A stretch of 43,107 nt of DNA from Acholeplasmataceae bacterium (GTDB lineage: Bacteria > Bacillota_I > Bacilli_A > Acholeplasmatales > Acholeplasmataceae). Below the pieces are notes generated by a model, which ran no database searches, was not told where the DNA came from, and was given only the letters and a program-made list of their open reading frames with translations. Every line of letters begins with the position of its first letter. The stretch's first letter is position 1. Shown one piece after another: positions 23,645 to 32,201 of the stretch. The DNA lies in the NCBI GenBank assembly GCA_028690555.1, contig JAQVBA010000003.1, forward strand, positions 1 through 43,107. The letters are read 5' to 3'. The position numbers and the translations under genes were made by a program.

Positions 23645-24001
23645 TTAAACAAATTCGATAATTGCCATTGGCGCAGCATCGCCACGTCTTGGCACAGTTT
23701 TGATAATACGTGTATATCCGCCTTCGCGATCTTTATAGCGTGGTCCAAGTTCAGAAAAGAGTTTTTGAAGGGCAGTTTGTCCTTCTTTTACTTCCTCAAA
23801 TCGAACGGTTTCAGCTGCAAGTCTACGTGCACTAAGTGAACCGTCTTTTGCAAGTGTAACCATGCGTTCTGCAATTTTTCTAAGTTCCTTAGCTTTTGCT
23901 TCCGTAGTGACAATACGTTCGTTGATAATAATATCTGTTACGAGGTCACGAAAGAGCGCTTTTCTTTGATCGCTTGTGCGTCTAAGTCTACTATAAGCCA
24001 T
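23645..24001 (-). CDS. rplQ: 50S ribosomal protein L17
   Basis: L17 lines the outer surface of the large subunit near the exit tunnel. The 118-residue protein has the full family pattern: YSRLRRTSDQRKALFRDLVT at the start, IINERIVTTEAKAKELRKIAERMVTLAK, and the end GGYTRIIKTVPRRGDAAPMAIIEFV. AAGGAG lies before the ATG. It is the last gene of the S10-spc-alpha run and is followed by a terminator. In Bacillus the ecf genes come next; here they are about 4 kb away behind other genes. Confidence 0.98.
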   Translation of the reverse strand: MAYSRLRRTSDQRKALFRDLVTDIIINERIVTTEAKAKELRKIAERMVTLAKDGSLSARRLAAETVRFEEVKEGQTALQKLFSELGPRYKDREGGYTRIIKTVPRRGDAAPMAIIEFV

Positions 24002-24004
24002 GAT

Positions 24005-24994
24005 TTACTCCTTCTCTTCTTCATCTAAATGAAATTTAGATTCTTTATTCGATGTGTTTTCAAATTCTAAACCATGTTCAGCAAGTTTTTCTTTCAATTC
24101 TTTGAAAGATTTTCTTCCTAAACTACGGAAACGCATGACATCTTCTTCAGTCAAACGAATAATTTGAGCAACTGTATAAATACCTGAGCGCTTTAAACTA
24201 TTGAATAAGCGAACAGATAAATCGAGTTGTTCAATCTTCATTTCAAGTTTCTTATTTGCTGGTTCCTCTTCTTGTTCATAAATGAAATTAGACGAAGATG
24301 CTTGTTCACTGATTTCAACAATCACGCTGAAATAGTCAATAAGCATTTTTGATGCGAGTGCAAGTGCATCTTTCGCTTCGATTGCCCCGTTTGTTTCAAT
24401 ATCAAGCGTGAGTTCATCAGCATCTCCTCTTGTCTTTTCAACATGATAAGACACGCGAGTCACCGGTGTGAAAATAGAATCGATGGGGATAACGCTTTTT
24501 TCATTTTTGCTATAAGTCTTGTTACGATCTGCATTCACATAACCAATACCACGGCGTACAGAAACAATCATTTGGAGTCTTCCATTTTCAGAAAGATTTG
24601 CAATTTCTTGCTCCGGATTGATGATTTCAACACCATCGACATGATTAAAATCAGCTGCGGTTATTTTACCTGGTCCAACAGCATAGAGTTCAAGTTTTTG
24701 TTCAAAGTCAGAATCTGATGATTCAACTTGGAAAATAACCTTTTTTAAATTTAATACGATACCCATGACGTCTTCAAATACGCCATCGATGGTCGAAAAC
24801 TCATGCTCAACACCATCAATTTTAACATTGACAATGGCAGCCCCTGGAAGTGATGACAATAACACACGTCTCAGTGCGTTGCCAAGTGTAATCCCATAAC
24901 CTCTTTCTAAAGGGCGAATGACAAAACGACCTTTATTACCGTCAACAGATATTTCTTCTACTGCAGTTGGTTTTTCAAACTTTAAGTCTTTCAC
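24005..24994 (-). CDS. rpoA: RNA polymerase alpha subunit
   Basis: Alpha dimerises to nucleate RNA polymerase; its C-terminal domain binds UP elements and regulators. The 329-residue protein has RFVIRPLERGYGITLGNALRRVLLSSLPGAAI (25-56) in the N-terminal domain, and a complete C-terminal domain with LDLSVRLFNSLKRSGIYTVAQI, RSLGRKSFKELKEKLAEHGL. The linker, EEEPANKKLE, is short. It lies between rpsK and rplQ as usual. Confidence 0.98.
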   Translation of the reverse strand: MKDLKFEKPTAVEEISVDGNKGRFVIRPLERGYGITLGNALRRVLLSSLPGAAIVNVKIDGVEHEFSTIDGVFEDVMGIVLNLKKVIFQVESSDSDFEQKLELYAVGPGKITAADFNHVDGVEIINPEQEIANLSENGRLQMIVSVRRGIGYVNADRNKTYSKNEKSVIPIDSIFTPVTRVSYHVEKTRGDADELTLDIETNGAIEAKDALALASKMLIDYFSVIVEISEQASSSNFIYEQEEEPANKKLEMKIEQLDLSVRLFNSLKRSGIYTVAQIIRLTEEDVMRFRSLGRKSFKELKEKLAEHGLEFENTSNKESKFHLDEEEKE

Positions 24995-25013
24995 TAGTTA
25001 CCCCTCCTTAAGA

Positions 25014-25400
25014 TTATCCACGCGGACGTTTTGGTGGTCTGCATCCATTGTGTGGTACTGGTGTGACATCCTTGATTGCTGTGATTTCTAAGCCAGCTGC
25101 TTGAAGCGAACGAATTGCTGCTTCGCGGCCTGGACCTGGACCCTTAACGGATACTTCAACTTTAATCATTCCATTATCCATTGCAGTTTTTGCAACAGCT
25201 TCAGCTGACATTTGCGCTGCATATGGTGTTGATTTTCTACTACCCTTGAAGCCTAACGCACCTGCGCTGCTCCAAGCAATCGCATTACCATCGACATCAG
25301 TGATTGTAACGATTGTGTTGTTAAATGTTGTATGGATATGTGCTACACCAAGGGGAATATTCTTTCTAACCTTACGTTTAGTTGTCTTTTTACGTGCCAT
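25014..25400 (-). CDS. rpsK: 30S ribosomal protein S11
   Basis: S11 sits on the platform near the mRNA exit. The 128-residue protein has GVAHIHTTFNNTIVTITDVDGN, ALGFKGSRKSTPYAAQMSAE and the C-terminal GCRPPKRPRG signature. It follows rpsM by 13 bases and precedes rpoA, the standard alpha-operon order. Confidence 0.98.
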   Translation of the reverse strand: MARKKTTKRKVRKNIPLGVAHIHTTFNNTIVTITDVDGNAIAWSSAGALGFKGSRKSTPYAAQMSAEAVAKTAMDNGMIKVEVSVKGPGPGREAAIRSLQAAGLEITAIKDVTPVPHNGCRPPKRPRG

Positions 25401-25413
25401 GATCTATTCCTCC

Positions 25414-25779
25414 TTACTTCTTCTTACCAGTGATTGCCTTTGGTTTACCTTTACGTGTACGTGCATTATTGCGCGTGTTTTGTCCACGAACTGGTAATCC
25501 TTTACGATGGCGAATCCCACGGTATGAACCGATTTCCATTAAACGTTTGATGTTAAGAGTCACTTCACGGCGTAAATCACCTTCAGTTACATACTTAACG
25601 ACTTCTGTACGGATACGGTTTAATTCATCTTCAGTTAATGCTTTAACGCGAGTTTCTTCACTCACATTTGCATCCTTTAAAATTTGTTTAGCAGTGGATA
25701 ATCCAATGCCATATACATAAGTTAACGAAACCACGACGCGTTTGTCGCGTGGAATGTCAACGCCTGCTATTCTTGCCAT
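25414..25779 (-). CDS. rpsM: 30S ribosomal protein S13
   Basis: S13 contacts the P-site tRNA and the large subunit at the head of the 30S particle. The 121-residue protein reads MARIAGVDIPRDKRVVVSLT at its start, YVYGIGLSTAKQIL, then the SYRGIRHRKGLPVRGQNTRNNARTRKG block, and ends in a basic tail KAITGKKK. It comes 12 bases after rpmJ. Confidence 0.98.
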   Translation of the reverse strand: MARIAGVDIPRDKRVVVSLTYVYGIGLSTAKQILKDANVSEETRVKALTEDELNRIRTEVVKYVTEGDLRREVTLNIKRLMEIGSYRGIRHRKGLPVRGQNTRNNARTRKGKPKAITGKKK

Positions 25780-25791
25780 AGTTCCTCCCTA

Positions 25792-25908
25792 TTAACCTTG
25801 TCTTTGGTTATGTCTTTTATTTTTCTTATTAATGACGTAGATTTTGCCTTTACGCTTTACGATGATATCGTCTTCACTTCTTTTTTTAACTGACGCTCTT
25901 ACCTTCAT
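25792..25908 (-). CDS. rpmJ: 50S ribosomal protein L36, zinc-free (C-minus) form
   Basis: A 38-residue gene between infA and rpsM, found by translating the gap; the ATG at 25908 has GGAGG upstream. It starts MKVRASVKKRSEDDIIVKRK and ends in KKNKRHNQRQG. The four zinc ligands of standard L36 (three Cys and one His in the MKVRASVKPICEKCKVI-type sequence) are missing: there is no Cys at all. This is the zinc-independent form, here in the main ribosomal operon rather than as a stress-induced second copy. L36 binds 23S rRNA in the large subunit. Confidence 0.93.
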   Translation of the reverse strand: MKVRASVKKRSEDDIIVKRKGKIYVINKKNKRHNQRQG

Positions 25909-25920
25909 GTGCGTGCCTCC

Positions 25921-26142
25921 TTATTTACGGCGGTATGTAATTCTACCGCGAGTTAGATCGTATGGTGATAATTCAACCGTTACTTTATCACCAGGTAAAA
26001 TGCGTATGTTATTCATGCGGATTTTACCAGAAACGTGAGCCAATACAATATGGCCATTTTGAATCAGTTCAACTTTGAACTTTGTATTTGGTAGAATTTC
26101 AATTACTCGAGCTTCTACTTCAATTAAATCTTGTCTTGCCAT
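25921..26142 (-). CDS. infA: Translation initiation factor IF-1
   Basis: IF-1 blocks the A site during initiation and helps IF-2 and IF-3. The 73-residue OB-fold protein is of normal length: IEVEARVIEILPNTKFKVEL, NGHIVLAHVSGKIRMNNIRI and the end LSPYDLTRGRITYRRK. It begins four bases after the map stop and precedes rpmJ. Confidence 0.97.
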   Translation of the reverse strand: MARQDLIEVEARVIEILPNTKFKVELIQNGHIVLAHVSGKIRMNNIRILPGDKVTVELSPYDLTRGRITYRRK

Positions 26143-26146
26143 AGAT

Positions 26147-26905
26147 TCACTCCTTCTTTAGTGTTGTTAATATGTCATATCCAGTCTCAGTAATCACAAT
26201 CATATGCTCAAAATGAGCACTTGGTTTGCGATCTGTTGTTACAGTTGTCCAGTTATCGCTTAAAACCTTGACGCGTTTTGTACCGAGATTAACCATCGGT
26301 TCTACACAAAATGTCATCCCTGGTTTTAAGATTGGACCTTGATTTGGTTTCCCAAAATTTGGAACATATGGCTCTTCATGTAATTCACGTCCGATGCCGT
26401 GACCGGTAAATTCTTCAACGATTCCATAACCATAAGGTTTAACAAATGATTCAATCGCAAAAGAAATATCAGAAACATGATTTCCAGGTTTTGCCTGTTC
26501 TAAACCAACATACAGTGCTTTTTCTGTGACTTCTAATAATTGTTTAATCTCTGGGCTGATTTGACCCACTGCATAGGTTGTCGCTGAATCTGCGTGATAA
26601 CCTTTATAGTTCACGCCGAAATCCAAAGTAATAATATCGCCTTCTTTTAAAACATCTTTTTTAGAAGGGATGCCATGAACAACAACTTCATTAATTGAAG
26701 TACATAATGATCCTGGAAAGCCATGGTAACCCTTAAATGAAGGGGTTGCTCCAAGATTTTGAATAAAATTATAAGCGAGTTCATCGAGCTGAAGCGTAGA
26801 AATACCTGGTTTTACATGTTTTTCTAGCATTTGTCGTGTCAGTTCTAAGATGTGTCCTGCTTCACGCATCAGCTCAATTTCGCGTTGTGATTTAATTTGA
26901 ATCAA
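26147..26905 (-). CDS. map: Methionine aminopeptidase, type I
   Basis: Map removes the starting Met from new proteins. The 252-residue protein holds all metal ligands: the two Asp in LDFGVNYKGYHADSATTYAVG, the His in FTGHGIGRELHEEP, and the Glu in FCVEPMVNLG and HFEHMIVIT. There is no N-terminal zinc-finger extension. It sits two bases after adk. The adk-map-infA order is standard. Confidence 0.97.
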   Translation of the reverse strand: MIQIKSQREIELMREAGHILELTRQMLEKHVKPGISTLQLDELAYNFIQNLGATPSFKGYHGFPGSLCTSINEVVVHGIPSKKDVLKEGDIITLDFGVNYKGYHADSATTYAVGQISPEIKQLLEVTEKALYVGLEQAKPGNHVSDISFAIESFVKPYGYGIVEEFTGHGIGRELHEEPYVPNFGKPNQGPILKPGMTFCVEPMVNLGTKRVKVLSDNWTTVTTDRKPSAHFEHMIVITETGYDILTTLKKE

Positions 26906-26907
26906 AC

Positions 26908-27552
26908 TTACTCACCTAATGCTTTCATAATCAGTGCATTGACTTCTTCAATAGTACCTGTACCATCGATATGAAGCACTGCACCTTTCTTTTCATAGTA
27001 ACCAATCACAGGTTCAGTTTGACTGTAGTACACGCCCAAACGTCTCTTAATGGTTTCTTCCATGTCATCAACGCGTTGGATGAGTTTTCCACCGTCTTTA
27101 TCGCAAATGCCTTCAACTTTTGGTTTTAAATTCGTGACATGATAAACTGCACCACATGTTTCGCACACGCGTCGTCCACCGATTCTTTCAATAATGAGTT
27201 GATCGGGAGCTTTTAAGTTTACCACAGCATCGATTTTAATTTTTGATTCAGCAAGATAACCATCGAGTGCTTTTGCTTGATCTGTGTTTCTTGGAAAGCC
27301 GTCAAGTAAGAATCCGTTTTTTGTATCGTCTTGTAACAAACGATTGTAAACGATGAGGTTTGTGATTTCATCAGGAACAAGTTCCCCACGATCAACATAC
27401 CCTTTTGCTTTCTTCCCAACTTCCGTTTGGTCTTTATAAAGTTCTCTAAAAATGTTTCCAGTGGAAATGTGAGGAATGCCATAATGCTTGCACAAAAGTG
27501 CCGCTGCAGTACCCTTACCTACGCCAGGTGGGCCCATAATAATCATGCGCAT
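26908..27552 (-). CDS. adk: Adenylate kinase with zinc-type lid
   Basis: Adk interconverts AMP, ADP and ATP. The 214-residue protein has the P-loop IMGPPGVGKGTAAALL, GELVPDEITN, and FLLDGFPRNTDQAKAL. The lid is the long form with a metal site of the Cys-Cys-Cys-Asp kind: VCETCGAVYHV...GICDKDGG, as in Bacillus. So this organism keeps structural zinc here, although L36 and S14 are zinc-free forms. It is encoded between secY and map. Confidence 0.97.
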   Translation of the reverse strand: MRMIIMGPPGVGKGTAAALLCKHYGIPHISTGNIFRELYKDQTEVGKKAKGYVDRGELVPDEITNLIVYNRLLQDDTKNGFLLDGFPRNTDQAKALDGYLAESKIKIDAVVNLKAPDQLIIERIGGRRVCETCGAVYHVTNLKPKVEGICDKDGGKLIQRVDDMEETIKRRLGVYYSQTEPVIGYYEKKGAVLHIDGTGTIEEVNALIMKALGE

Positions 27553-27567
27553 ATTAAATCCTCCTTT

Positions 27568-28875
27568 TTATTTAAAGATACCCGTATACTCTGCTTGAGA
27601 TGCATCTGTTTCAACTTGTTGTGTGGTTTCAATCGCAACCCCAACGATGATGAGTAAACTTGTACCTCCAAGCGTAATCGCTTGTGCTTCGGTGCCTTGA
27701 AAGCCAAATACTATTGCTGTAATAATTGGCATTACAGCTAAGACAACGAGATAAACTGTACCGATAACAGTAATTTTAAATAATAATTTTGCAACAAAAT
27801 CTTTCGTATCTTCACCAGGTCTTACCCCGGGAATATAAGCATTTGATTTTGATAAGTTATTCGCAATTTTCTCAGGATTGATCGTTAAGAATGAATAGAA
27901 GAATGAGAAAATCACAATTAAGATAACAAATAAGATAAACCCAATTGGTTTTTGTGAACTGAAAATATTTTCAATCCATGCTGTCAAGTTGTTACTTGCT
28001 CCAGAAAAGCCAATGATGGATAGTGGAATCGATAAAATCGTTTGAGCAAAGATGACTGGAATCACGCTTGCACTATTAATCTTCATTGGAATATTTGAAT
28101 CAGATTTTCCTTGACGGTTTGCATATTGAACCGGAATCTTACGTGTTGCAATTTGAATATAAACAACACCAAATAGAATTGCGAAATATAATAAGATAAT
28201 CAAGATAAAGAATACAACATCCCATCCTGATGGACCACCAACAATATACTTCGTCCATAATGTTGTCCACATTGCTGGTAAGCTTGTTACAATCCCAGCA
28301 ACAATAAGTAAGGATACACCGTTACCTACGCCTTTTTTAGTGATTAGATCACCAAGCCAAATTGCAAGTGCTGTACCACCCATCATCACTAACGCCATGT
28401 AAATATAGAATACATAACGGAATTGTTCAACCACAGATGCTTCGATTGATGGGATGATGACACTACCATTCACACTAATCCCAATGATTAGTGCAAATCC
28501 TTGGATAAATGCCATAGCTAATGCTGCATAACGTGTAATTTTGTTTAACTTTTGCTTTCCTGTTTCACCTTGTTCACTCCACTCTTTAAACTGTGGAATG
28601 ACCATTTGAAGCATTTGGACTGCAATGGATGCTGTGATATACGGCGAGATACCAAGTGCCATAATTGAGAAGCGTTCAAGAGCTTGACCACTAAAATTAT
28701 TTAGAATGGCAACAAAGCTACCGCTTGCTTCCATGAAGGCCACAATGGATCCGGTGTCAAAAAGTGGTACTGTAATATGACTTAAAATTCTAACAATTAA
28801 CAAGATAAACAATGTGAACGCGATGCGTAGCATCACTGTTTTGTTACTTAGAACTCGTTTAATTCGTAACCACAC
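27568..28875 (-). CDS. secY: Protein translocase subunit SecY
   Basis: SecY is the channel of the general secretion system. The 435-residue protein has ten membrane segments. It has ALGISPYITASIAVQMLQMVIPQF in TM2, LQGFALIIGIS, KKGVGNGVSLLIVAGIVTSLP, and the IPVQYANRQGKSDSNIPMKINSASVIPVIFA block. The start is a GTG at 28875 with AGGTGA upstream. It follows rplO by one base. Confidence 0.97.
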   Translation of the reverse strand: MWLRIKRVLSNKTVMLRIAFTLFILLIVRILSHITVPLFDTGSIVAFMEASGSFVAILNNFSGQALERFSIMALGISPYITASIAVQMLQMVIPQFKEWSEQGETGKQKLNKITRYAALAMAFIQGFALIIGISVNGSVIIPSIEASVVEQFRYVFYIYMALVMMGGTALAIWLGDLITKKGVGNGVSLLIVAGIVTSLPAMWTTLWTKYIVGGPSGWDVVFFILIILLYFAILFGVVYIQIATRKIPVQYANRQGKSDSNIPMKINSASVIPVIFAQTILSIPLSIIGFSGASNNLTAWIENIFSSQKPIGFILFVILIVIFSFFYSFLTINPEKIANNLSKSNAYIPGVRPGEDTKDFVAKLLFKITVIGTVYLVVLAVMPIITAIVFGFQGTEAQAITLGGTSLLIIVGVAIETTQQVETDASQAEYTGIFK

Positions 28876-28876
28876 T

Positions 28877-29314
28877 TTAGATCACCTCTACTGTTCCACC
28901 GGCTTGCACGATCGCTTGTTCAGCTGCTTTCGAAAATACGTGGGCTTTGACCGTAAGTTTCTTCTCAAGAGTACCATTTGCAAGTACCTTAACGCCTGAG
29001 TTTAATTTCTTTAAGACATTACGAGCAATTAATGTTTCCGGTGTAATAATTTCGCCGTCATTAAATTGATTTAAATCTTTAAGGTTAATCACAGCGTATT
29101 CCTTGCGATTGACATTCTTGAAGCCTCTTTTAGGGAGTCTTTGGAAGAAAGGAAGCTGTCCACCTTCAAATCCTGGGCGCGTACCGCCACCAGAACGAGC
29201 GAGCTGTCCTTTATTACCTTTACCGGAGGTTTTACCGGTTCCACTACCTGGACCTCTACCAAGGCGTTTCCGATTTTTACGGGCACCTTCAACGGGTTTT
29301 AATTCGTTTAACAT
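28877..29314 (-). CDS. rplO: 50S ribosomal protein L15
   Basis: L15 binds 23S rRNA and helps late assembly. The 145-residue protein has the Gly-rich start RKNRKRLGRGPGSGTGKTSGKGNKGQLARSGG and FEGGQLPFFQRLPKRGFKN. It ends EQAIVQAGGTVEVI. It is positioned between rpmD and secY as usual. Confidence 0.98.
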   Translation of the reverse strand: MLNELKPVEGARKNRKRLGRGPGSGTGKTSGKGNKGQLARSGGGTRPGFEGGQLPFFQRLPKRGFKNVNRKEYAVINLKDLNQFNDGEIITPETLIARNVLKKLNSGVKVLANGTLEKKLTVKAHVFSKAAEQAIVQAGGTVEVI

Positions 29315-29324
29315 GGTTGACCTC

Positions 29325-29504
29325 CTACTCTACTTCTTTAATTTCAACTAAGTGTGCAATGGTATTAACCATACCAAGGAGTGCTTCATTTGTCTCCTTA
29401 ACAACCACTTGATGAATCTTTTTTAAACCGAGTGCATGTGCTGTTTTAACTTGATTTGGCTTGCGGCCAATTAAGCTTTTTTTAAGTGTAATTTGAATTT
29501 TCAT
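29325..29504 (-). CDS. rpmD: 50S ribosomal protein L30
   Basis: A 59-residue gene in the gap between rpsE and rplO, too short for most ORF cut-offs. It reads MKIQITLKKSLIGRKPNQVK, then ALGLKKIHQVVVKETNEALL and GMVNTIAHLVEIKEVE, the complete short bacterial L30. Its ATG overlaps the rpsE stop (TAATG). L30 binds 23S rRNA in the large subunit. Confidence 0.97.
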   Translation of the reverse strand: MKIQITLKKSLIGRKPNQVKTAHALGLKKIHQVVVKETNEALLGMVNTIAHLVEIKEVE

Positions 29505-30016
29505 TATGCTAACTCCGCGATGTCAACACCACGTAGTGCAGCAACTGTTTCAGCAGTTCTTAATTCTTTAAGACCTGCAAATGTTGCACGCACCATGTTG
29601 ATTGGTGTGCTTGATCCAAGAGACTTGGATAAAATGTCATTAACACCAGCAAGTTCGAATACAGCACGAACGGCCCCACCAGCGATAACTCCAGTACCCT
29701 CAGCAGCAGGTTTTAAGAAAACCTTACCAGCACCGTAATTTCCAGTGACTGCATGAGGGATAGTTGTTCCAACGATTGGAACATTAATCATATTAGTTTT
29801 TGCATCTTCAATAGCTTTTTTAATTGCATCAGGTACTTCAGCAGCTTTACCTGTTCCAAAGCCTACTTGACCTTGTTTGTTGCCGATTACAACTAAGGCT
29901 GCAAAACGGAAGCGACGGCCACCTTTAACAACTTTAGTGACGCGGTTAATGGAAACGACGCGCTCTTCGAATTCTTTTTCAGCTTGATTTTCTTGATTGT
30001 ATCTATCTCTAGCCAT
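29504..30016 (-). CDS. rpsE: 30S ribosomal protein S5
   Basis: S5 sits at the mRNA entry and shapes decoding accuracy. The 170-residue protein has VVSINRVTKVVKGGRRFRFAALVVIG, GKAAEVPDAIKKAIEDAK and the Gly-rich C-terminal part KPAAEGTGVIAGGAVRAVFELAG. It overlaps rpmD and follows rplR. Confidence 0.98.
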   Translation of the reverse strand: MARDRYNQENQAEKEFEERVVSINRVTKVVKGGRRFRFAALVVIGNKQGQVGFGTGKAAEVPDAIKKAIEDAKTNMINVPIVGTTIPHAVTGNYGAGKVFLKPAAEGTGVIAGGAVRAVFELAGVNDILSKSLGSSTPINMVRATFAGLKELRTAETVAALRGVDIAELA

Positions 30017-30030
30017 GTACGTTTTCCTCC

Positions 30031-30384
30031 TTAAAATTGCAATCCTGCTTCACGAGCAGCATCAGCAAAATCTTTAATGCGTCCGTGATAGAGATAACCA
30101 CTGCGATCAAACACAACTGCAGTAATTCCCTTAGCAAGCGCCTTTTCGGCGATTAATTTACCAACTGCTTTCGCAGATTCAATGTTTGAATGCGTAAGCC
30201 CTGCTTCTTGACTACGAGCACTAACTAAGGTTGTTTGCTTCACATCATCGATGATTTGCGCATAGATTGCTTTATTTGAACGATACACTGAAAGTCTTGG
30301 ACGTTCAGCTGTTCCAGTTACAATCTTACGGATACGAAGATGACGCTTTTGACGAGTTTCATTTTTAGATAATTTCTTAATCAT
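30031..30384 (-). CDS. rplR: 50S ribosomal protein L18
   Basis: L18 brings 5S rRNA into the large subunit. The 117-residue protein has RLSVYRSNKAIYAQIIDDV, AKAVGKLIAEKALAKGITAVVFDRSGYLYHGRI and the end FADAAREAGLQF, all typical. It follows rplF and precedes rpsE. Confidence 0.98.
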   Translation of the reverse strand: MIKKLSKNETRQKRHLRIRKIVTGTAERPRLSVYRSNKAIYAQIIDDVKQTTLVSARSQEAGLTHSNIESAKAVGKLIAEKALAKGITAVVFDRSGYLYHGRIKDFADAAREAGLQF

Positions 30385-30399
30385 TTTTCATATCCTCCC

Positions 30400-30939
30400 T
30401 TACTTAGCAGTCTTTCCAGCTTTACGTGGAACGTATTCATCCACATAACGAATACCTTTACCAAGATATGGTTCTGGTTTTCTCGTACTACGAATCTTAG
30501 CAGCGAATTCACCAACAACTTGTTTGTCAGCACCTTCAATAATAATATCCGTATTCTTTGGAATCGTAACTGTTATTCCCGCTGGAATTTCTAAATTAAT
30601 GGGGTGTGAATAACCCATACTTAAATTCACGACATTGCCTTGGAGCGCTGCTCTATAACCAACACCACGAATTTCTAATTGCTTTTTAAAGCCTGTTGAT
30701 ACACCATGAACCATATTTGCTAATAAAGCTCTCGTAGTTCCGTGTATTTTTCTTGTGAAAATTTCATCATTTGGACGACTTACCGTAATGGTAGAGCCTT
30801 CCATTTTGATATCTAACATCGAATTGAATTGGAATTCAAGTTGACCTTTAGGACCTTTAACGACTGCGTAGTTATCATCACTAATCGTTACAGTAACTCC
30901 GGCAGGAACTTGAATCACTTTATTACCTATACGTGACAT
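30400..30939 (-). CDS. rplF: 50S ribosomal protein L6
   Basis: L6 lies near the factor-binding site of the large subunit. The 179-residue protein begins MSRIGNKVIQVPAGVTV, contains GTTRALLANMVHGVSTGFKK and the C-terminal signature RKPEPYLGKGIRYVDEYVPRKAGKTAK. It follows rpsH by 15 bases. Confidence 0.98.
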   Translation of the reverse strand: MSRIGNKVIQVPAGVTVTISDDNYAVVKGPKGQLEFQFNSMLDIKMEGSTITVSRPNDEIFTRKIHGTTRALLANMVHGVSTGFKKQLEIRGVGYRAALQGNVVNLSMGYSHPINLEIPAGITVTIPKNTDIIIEGADKQVVGEFAAKIRSTRKPEPYLGKGIRYVDEYVPRKAGKTAK

Positions 30940-30954
30940 AATATCCTCCTTAAA

Positions 30955-31353
30955 TTACCATACGTAAGCGAGCACTTCGCCGCCAATTTTTGCTAAACGT
31001 GCTTCACGATCCGTTAAAATTCCCTTTGATGTTGAAATTAGAGCAACCCCTAATCCGTTTAACACTTTAGGTAAATCTTCAACAGCTGAATATACACGAA
31101 GTCCTGGTTTCGATATCCGTTTTAGTCCTTTGATCACGCGTTCTTTTGACGCTGTATATTTCAAAGTGACTACAATTTTGCCTTGTGCTCCATCTTTCAT
31201 AACAACGAAGTCGTTGATGAAACCTTCTTTTTTAAGCACTGATAAAATATCAGATTTTAAACGAGAAGCTGGCATTTCTACTTTCTCATGACGCATTCTA
31301 TTTGCGTTACGAATACGCGTAAGCATATCCGCAATTGGATCAGTCATAACCAT
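30955..31353 (-). CDS. rpsH: 30S ribosomal protein S8
   Basis: S8 is a primary 16S rRNA binder and, in E. coli, the repressor of the spc genes. The 132-residue protein begins MVMTDPIADMLTRIRNANRM, as in Bacillus, and has LKRISKPGLRVYSAVEDLP, LNGLGVALISTSKGILTDREAR and the end GGEVLAYVW. It follows rpsN. Confidence 0.98.
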   Translation of the reverse strand: MVMTDPIADMLTRIRNANRMRHEKVEMPASRLKSDILSVLKKEGFINDFVVMKDGAQGKIVVTLKYTASKERVIKGLKRISKPGLRVYSAVEDLPKVLNGLGVALISTSKGILTDREARLAKIGGEVLAYVW

Positions 31354-31369
31354 TTTTCTTCCTCCTCAA

Positions 31370-31639
31370 TTACCAGCTTGCTTTTTTGACACCAGGGAGT
31401 TCTCCCTTATGTGCCATTTCACGGAACTTAATACGTGACAAGCCAAATTTGCGCATATAGCCGCGTGGGCGACCATCAATCGCATCACGGTTTCTTAAAC
31501 GAGTTGCTGAAGCATTTCTAGGAAGTTTTTGAAGAGCTTGATAGTCTCCTTTTTCCTTTAACTCAGCAATAATATCGCGATAGCGTTCAACGATTTCACG
31601 ACGCTTCATTTCTTTAACAATTTTTGATTTTTTAGCCAT
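31370..31639 (-). CDS. rpsN: 30S ribosomal protein S14, zinc-free long form
   Basis: S14 is a head protein of the small subunit. From the ATG at 31639 (GGAGG upstream) it has 89 residues, starting MAKKSKIVKEMKRREIVERY. It ends RNRDAIDGRPRGYMRKFGLSRIKFREMAHKGELPGVKKASW. The short Bacillus form of 61 residues binds zinc by a CxxC...CxxC site; this long form has no Cys. The upstream extension to 31741 lies inside rplE in another frame and is not real. Confidence 0.97.
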   Translation of the reverse strand: MAKKSKIVKEMKRREIVERYRDIIAELKEKGDYQALQKLPRNASATRLRNRDAIDGRPRGYMRKFGLSRIKFREMAHKGELPGVKKASW

Positions 31640-31649
31640 AGTGCGCCTC

Positions 31650-32189
31650 CTACTTCTTAAACGGCATGCCAAGTTGTGACAATAATGCGCGTCCTTCTTG
31701 GTCAGTTTTTGCCGTTGTAACAATGACGATGTCCATACCACGAACTTTTTTAACTTTGTCTAAGCTGATTTCTGGAAAAATGATTTGTTCTTTAATACCT
31801 ACAGTGTAGTTACCACGACCATCAAATGCGTTTGAAGATATACCTCTGAAGTCACGCACACGTGGAAGTGCAATGTTAATCAATTTTTCAAGAAATAAAT
31901 ACATTCTATCGCCACGTAATGTGACTTTTGCTCCGATTGCCATTCCTTCTCTAAGTTTGAAGTTAGAAATTGAATTTTTAGCTTTCGTAATGAGCGGTTT
32001 TTGACCAGTGATGGCTCTAAGTTCTTCCACAGCATCATCTAATACTTTTGGATTGAACACAGCATCACCCACGCCCATGTTCACAACGATTTTTTCAATC
32101 TTTGGAACTTGCATAGTAGATGTATAGTTGAATGCCTTAACGAGTTCGGGTTTGACAACGTTTTCGTATTTTTCTCTAATTACTATCAT
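31650..32189 (-). CDS. rplE: 50S ribosomal protein L5
   Basis: L5 contacts 5S rRNA and P-site tRNA. The 179-residue protein has EKIVVNMGVGDAVFNPKVLDDA, ITGQKPLITKAKNSISNFKLREGMAIGAKVTLR, and the end RGMDIVIVTTAKTDQEGRALLSQLGMPFKK. It is encoded between rplX and rpsN. Confidence 0.98.
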   Translation of the reverse strand: MIVIREKYENVVKPELVKAFNYTSTMQVPKIEKIVVNMGVGDAVFNPKVLDDAVEELRAITGQKPLITKAKNSISNFKLREGMAIGAKVTLRGDRMYLFLEKLINIALPRVRDFRGISSNAFDGRGNYTVGIKEQIIFPEISLDKVKKVRGMDIVIVTTAKTDQEGRALLSQLGMPFKK

Positions 32190-32201
32190 TGTTCAAACTC
32201 C

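Noticed and set aside
31640..31741. N-terminal extension of S14 upstream of the ATG at 31639
   Set aside because: It lies inside rplE in another frame, has no ribosome site, and S14 homologues start at MAKKS.
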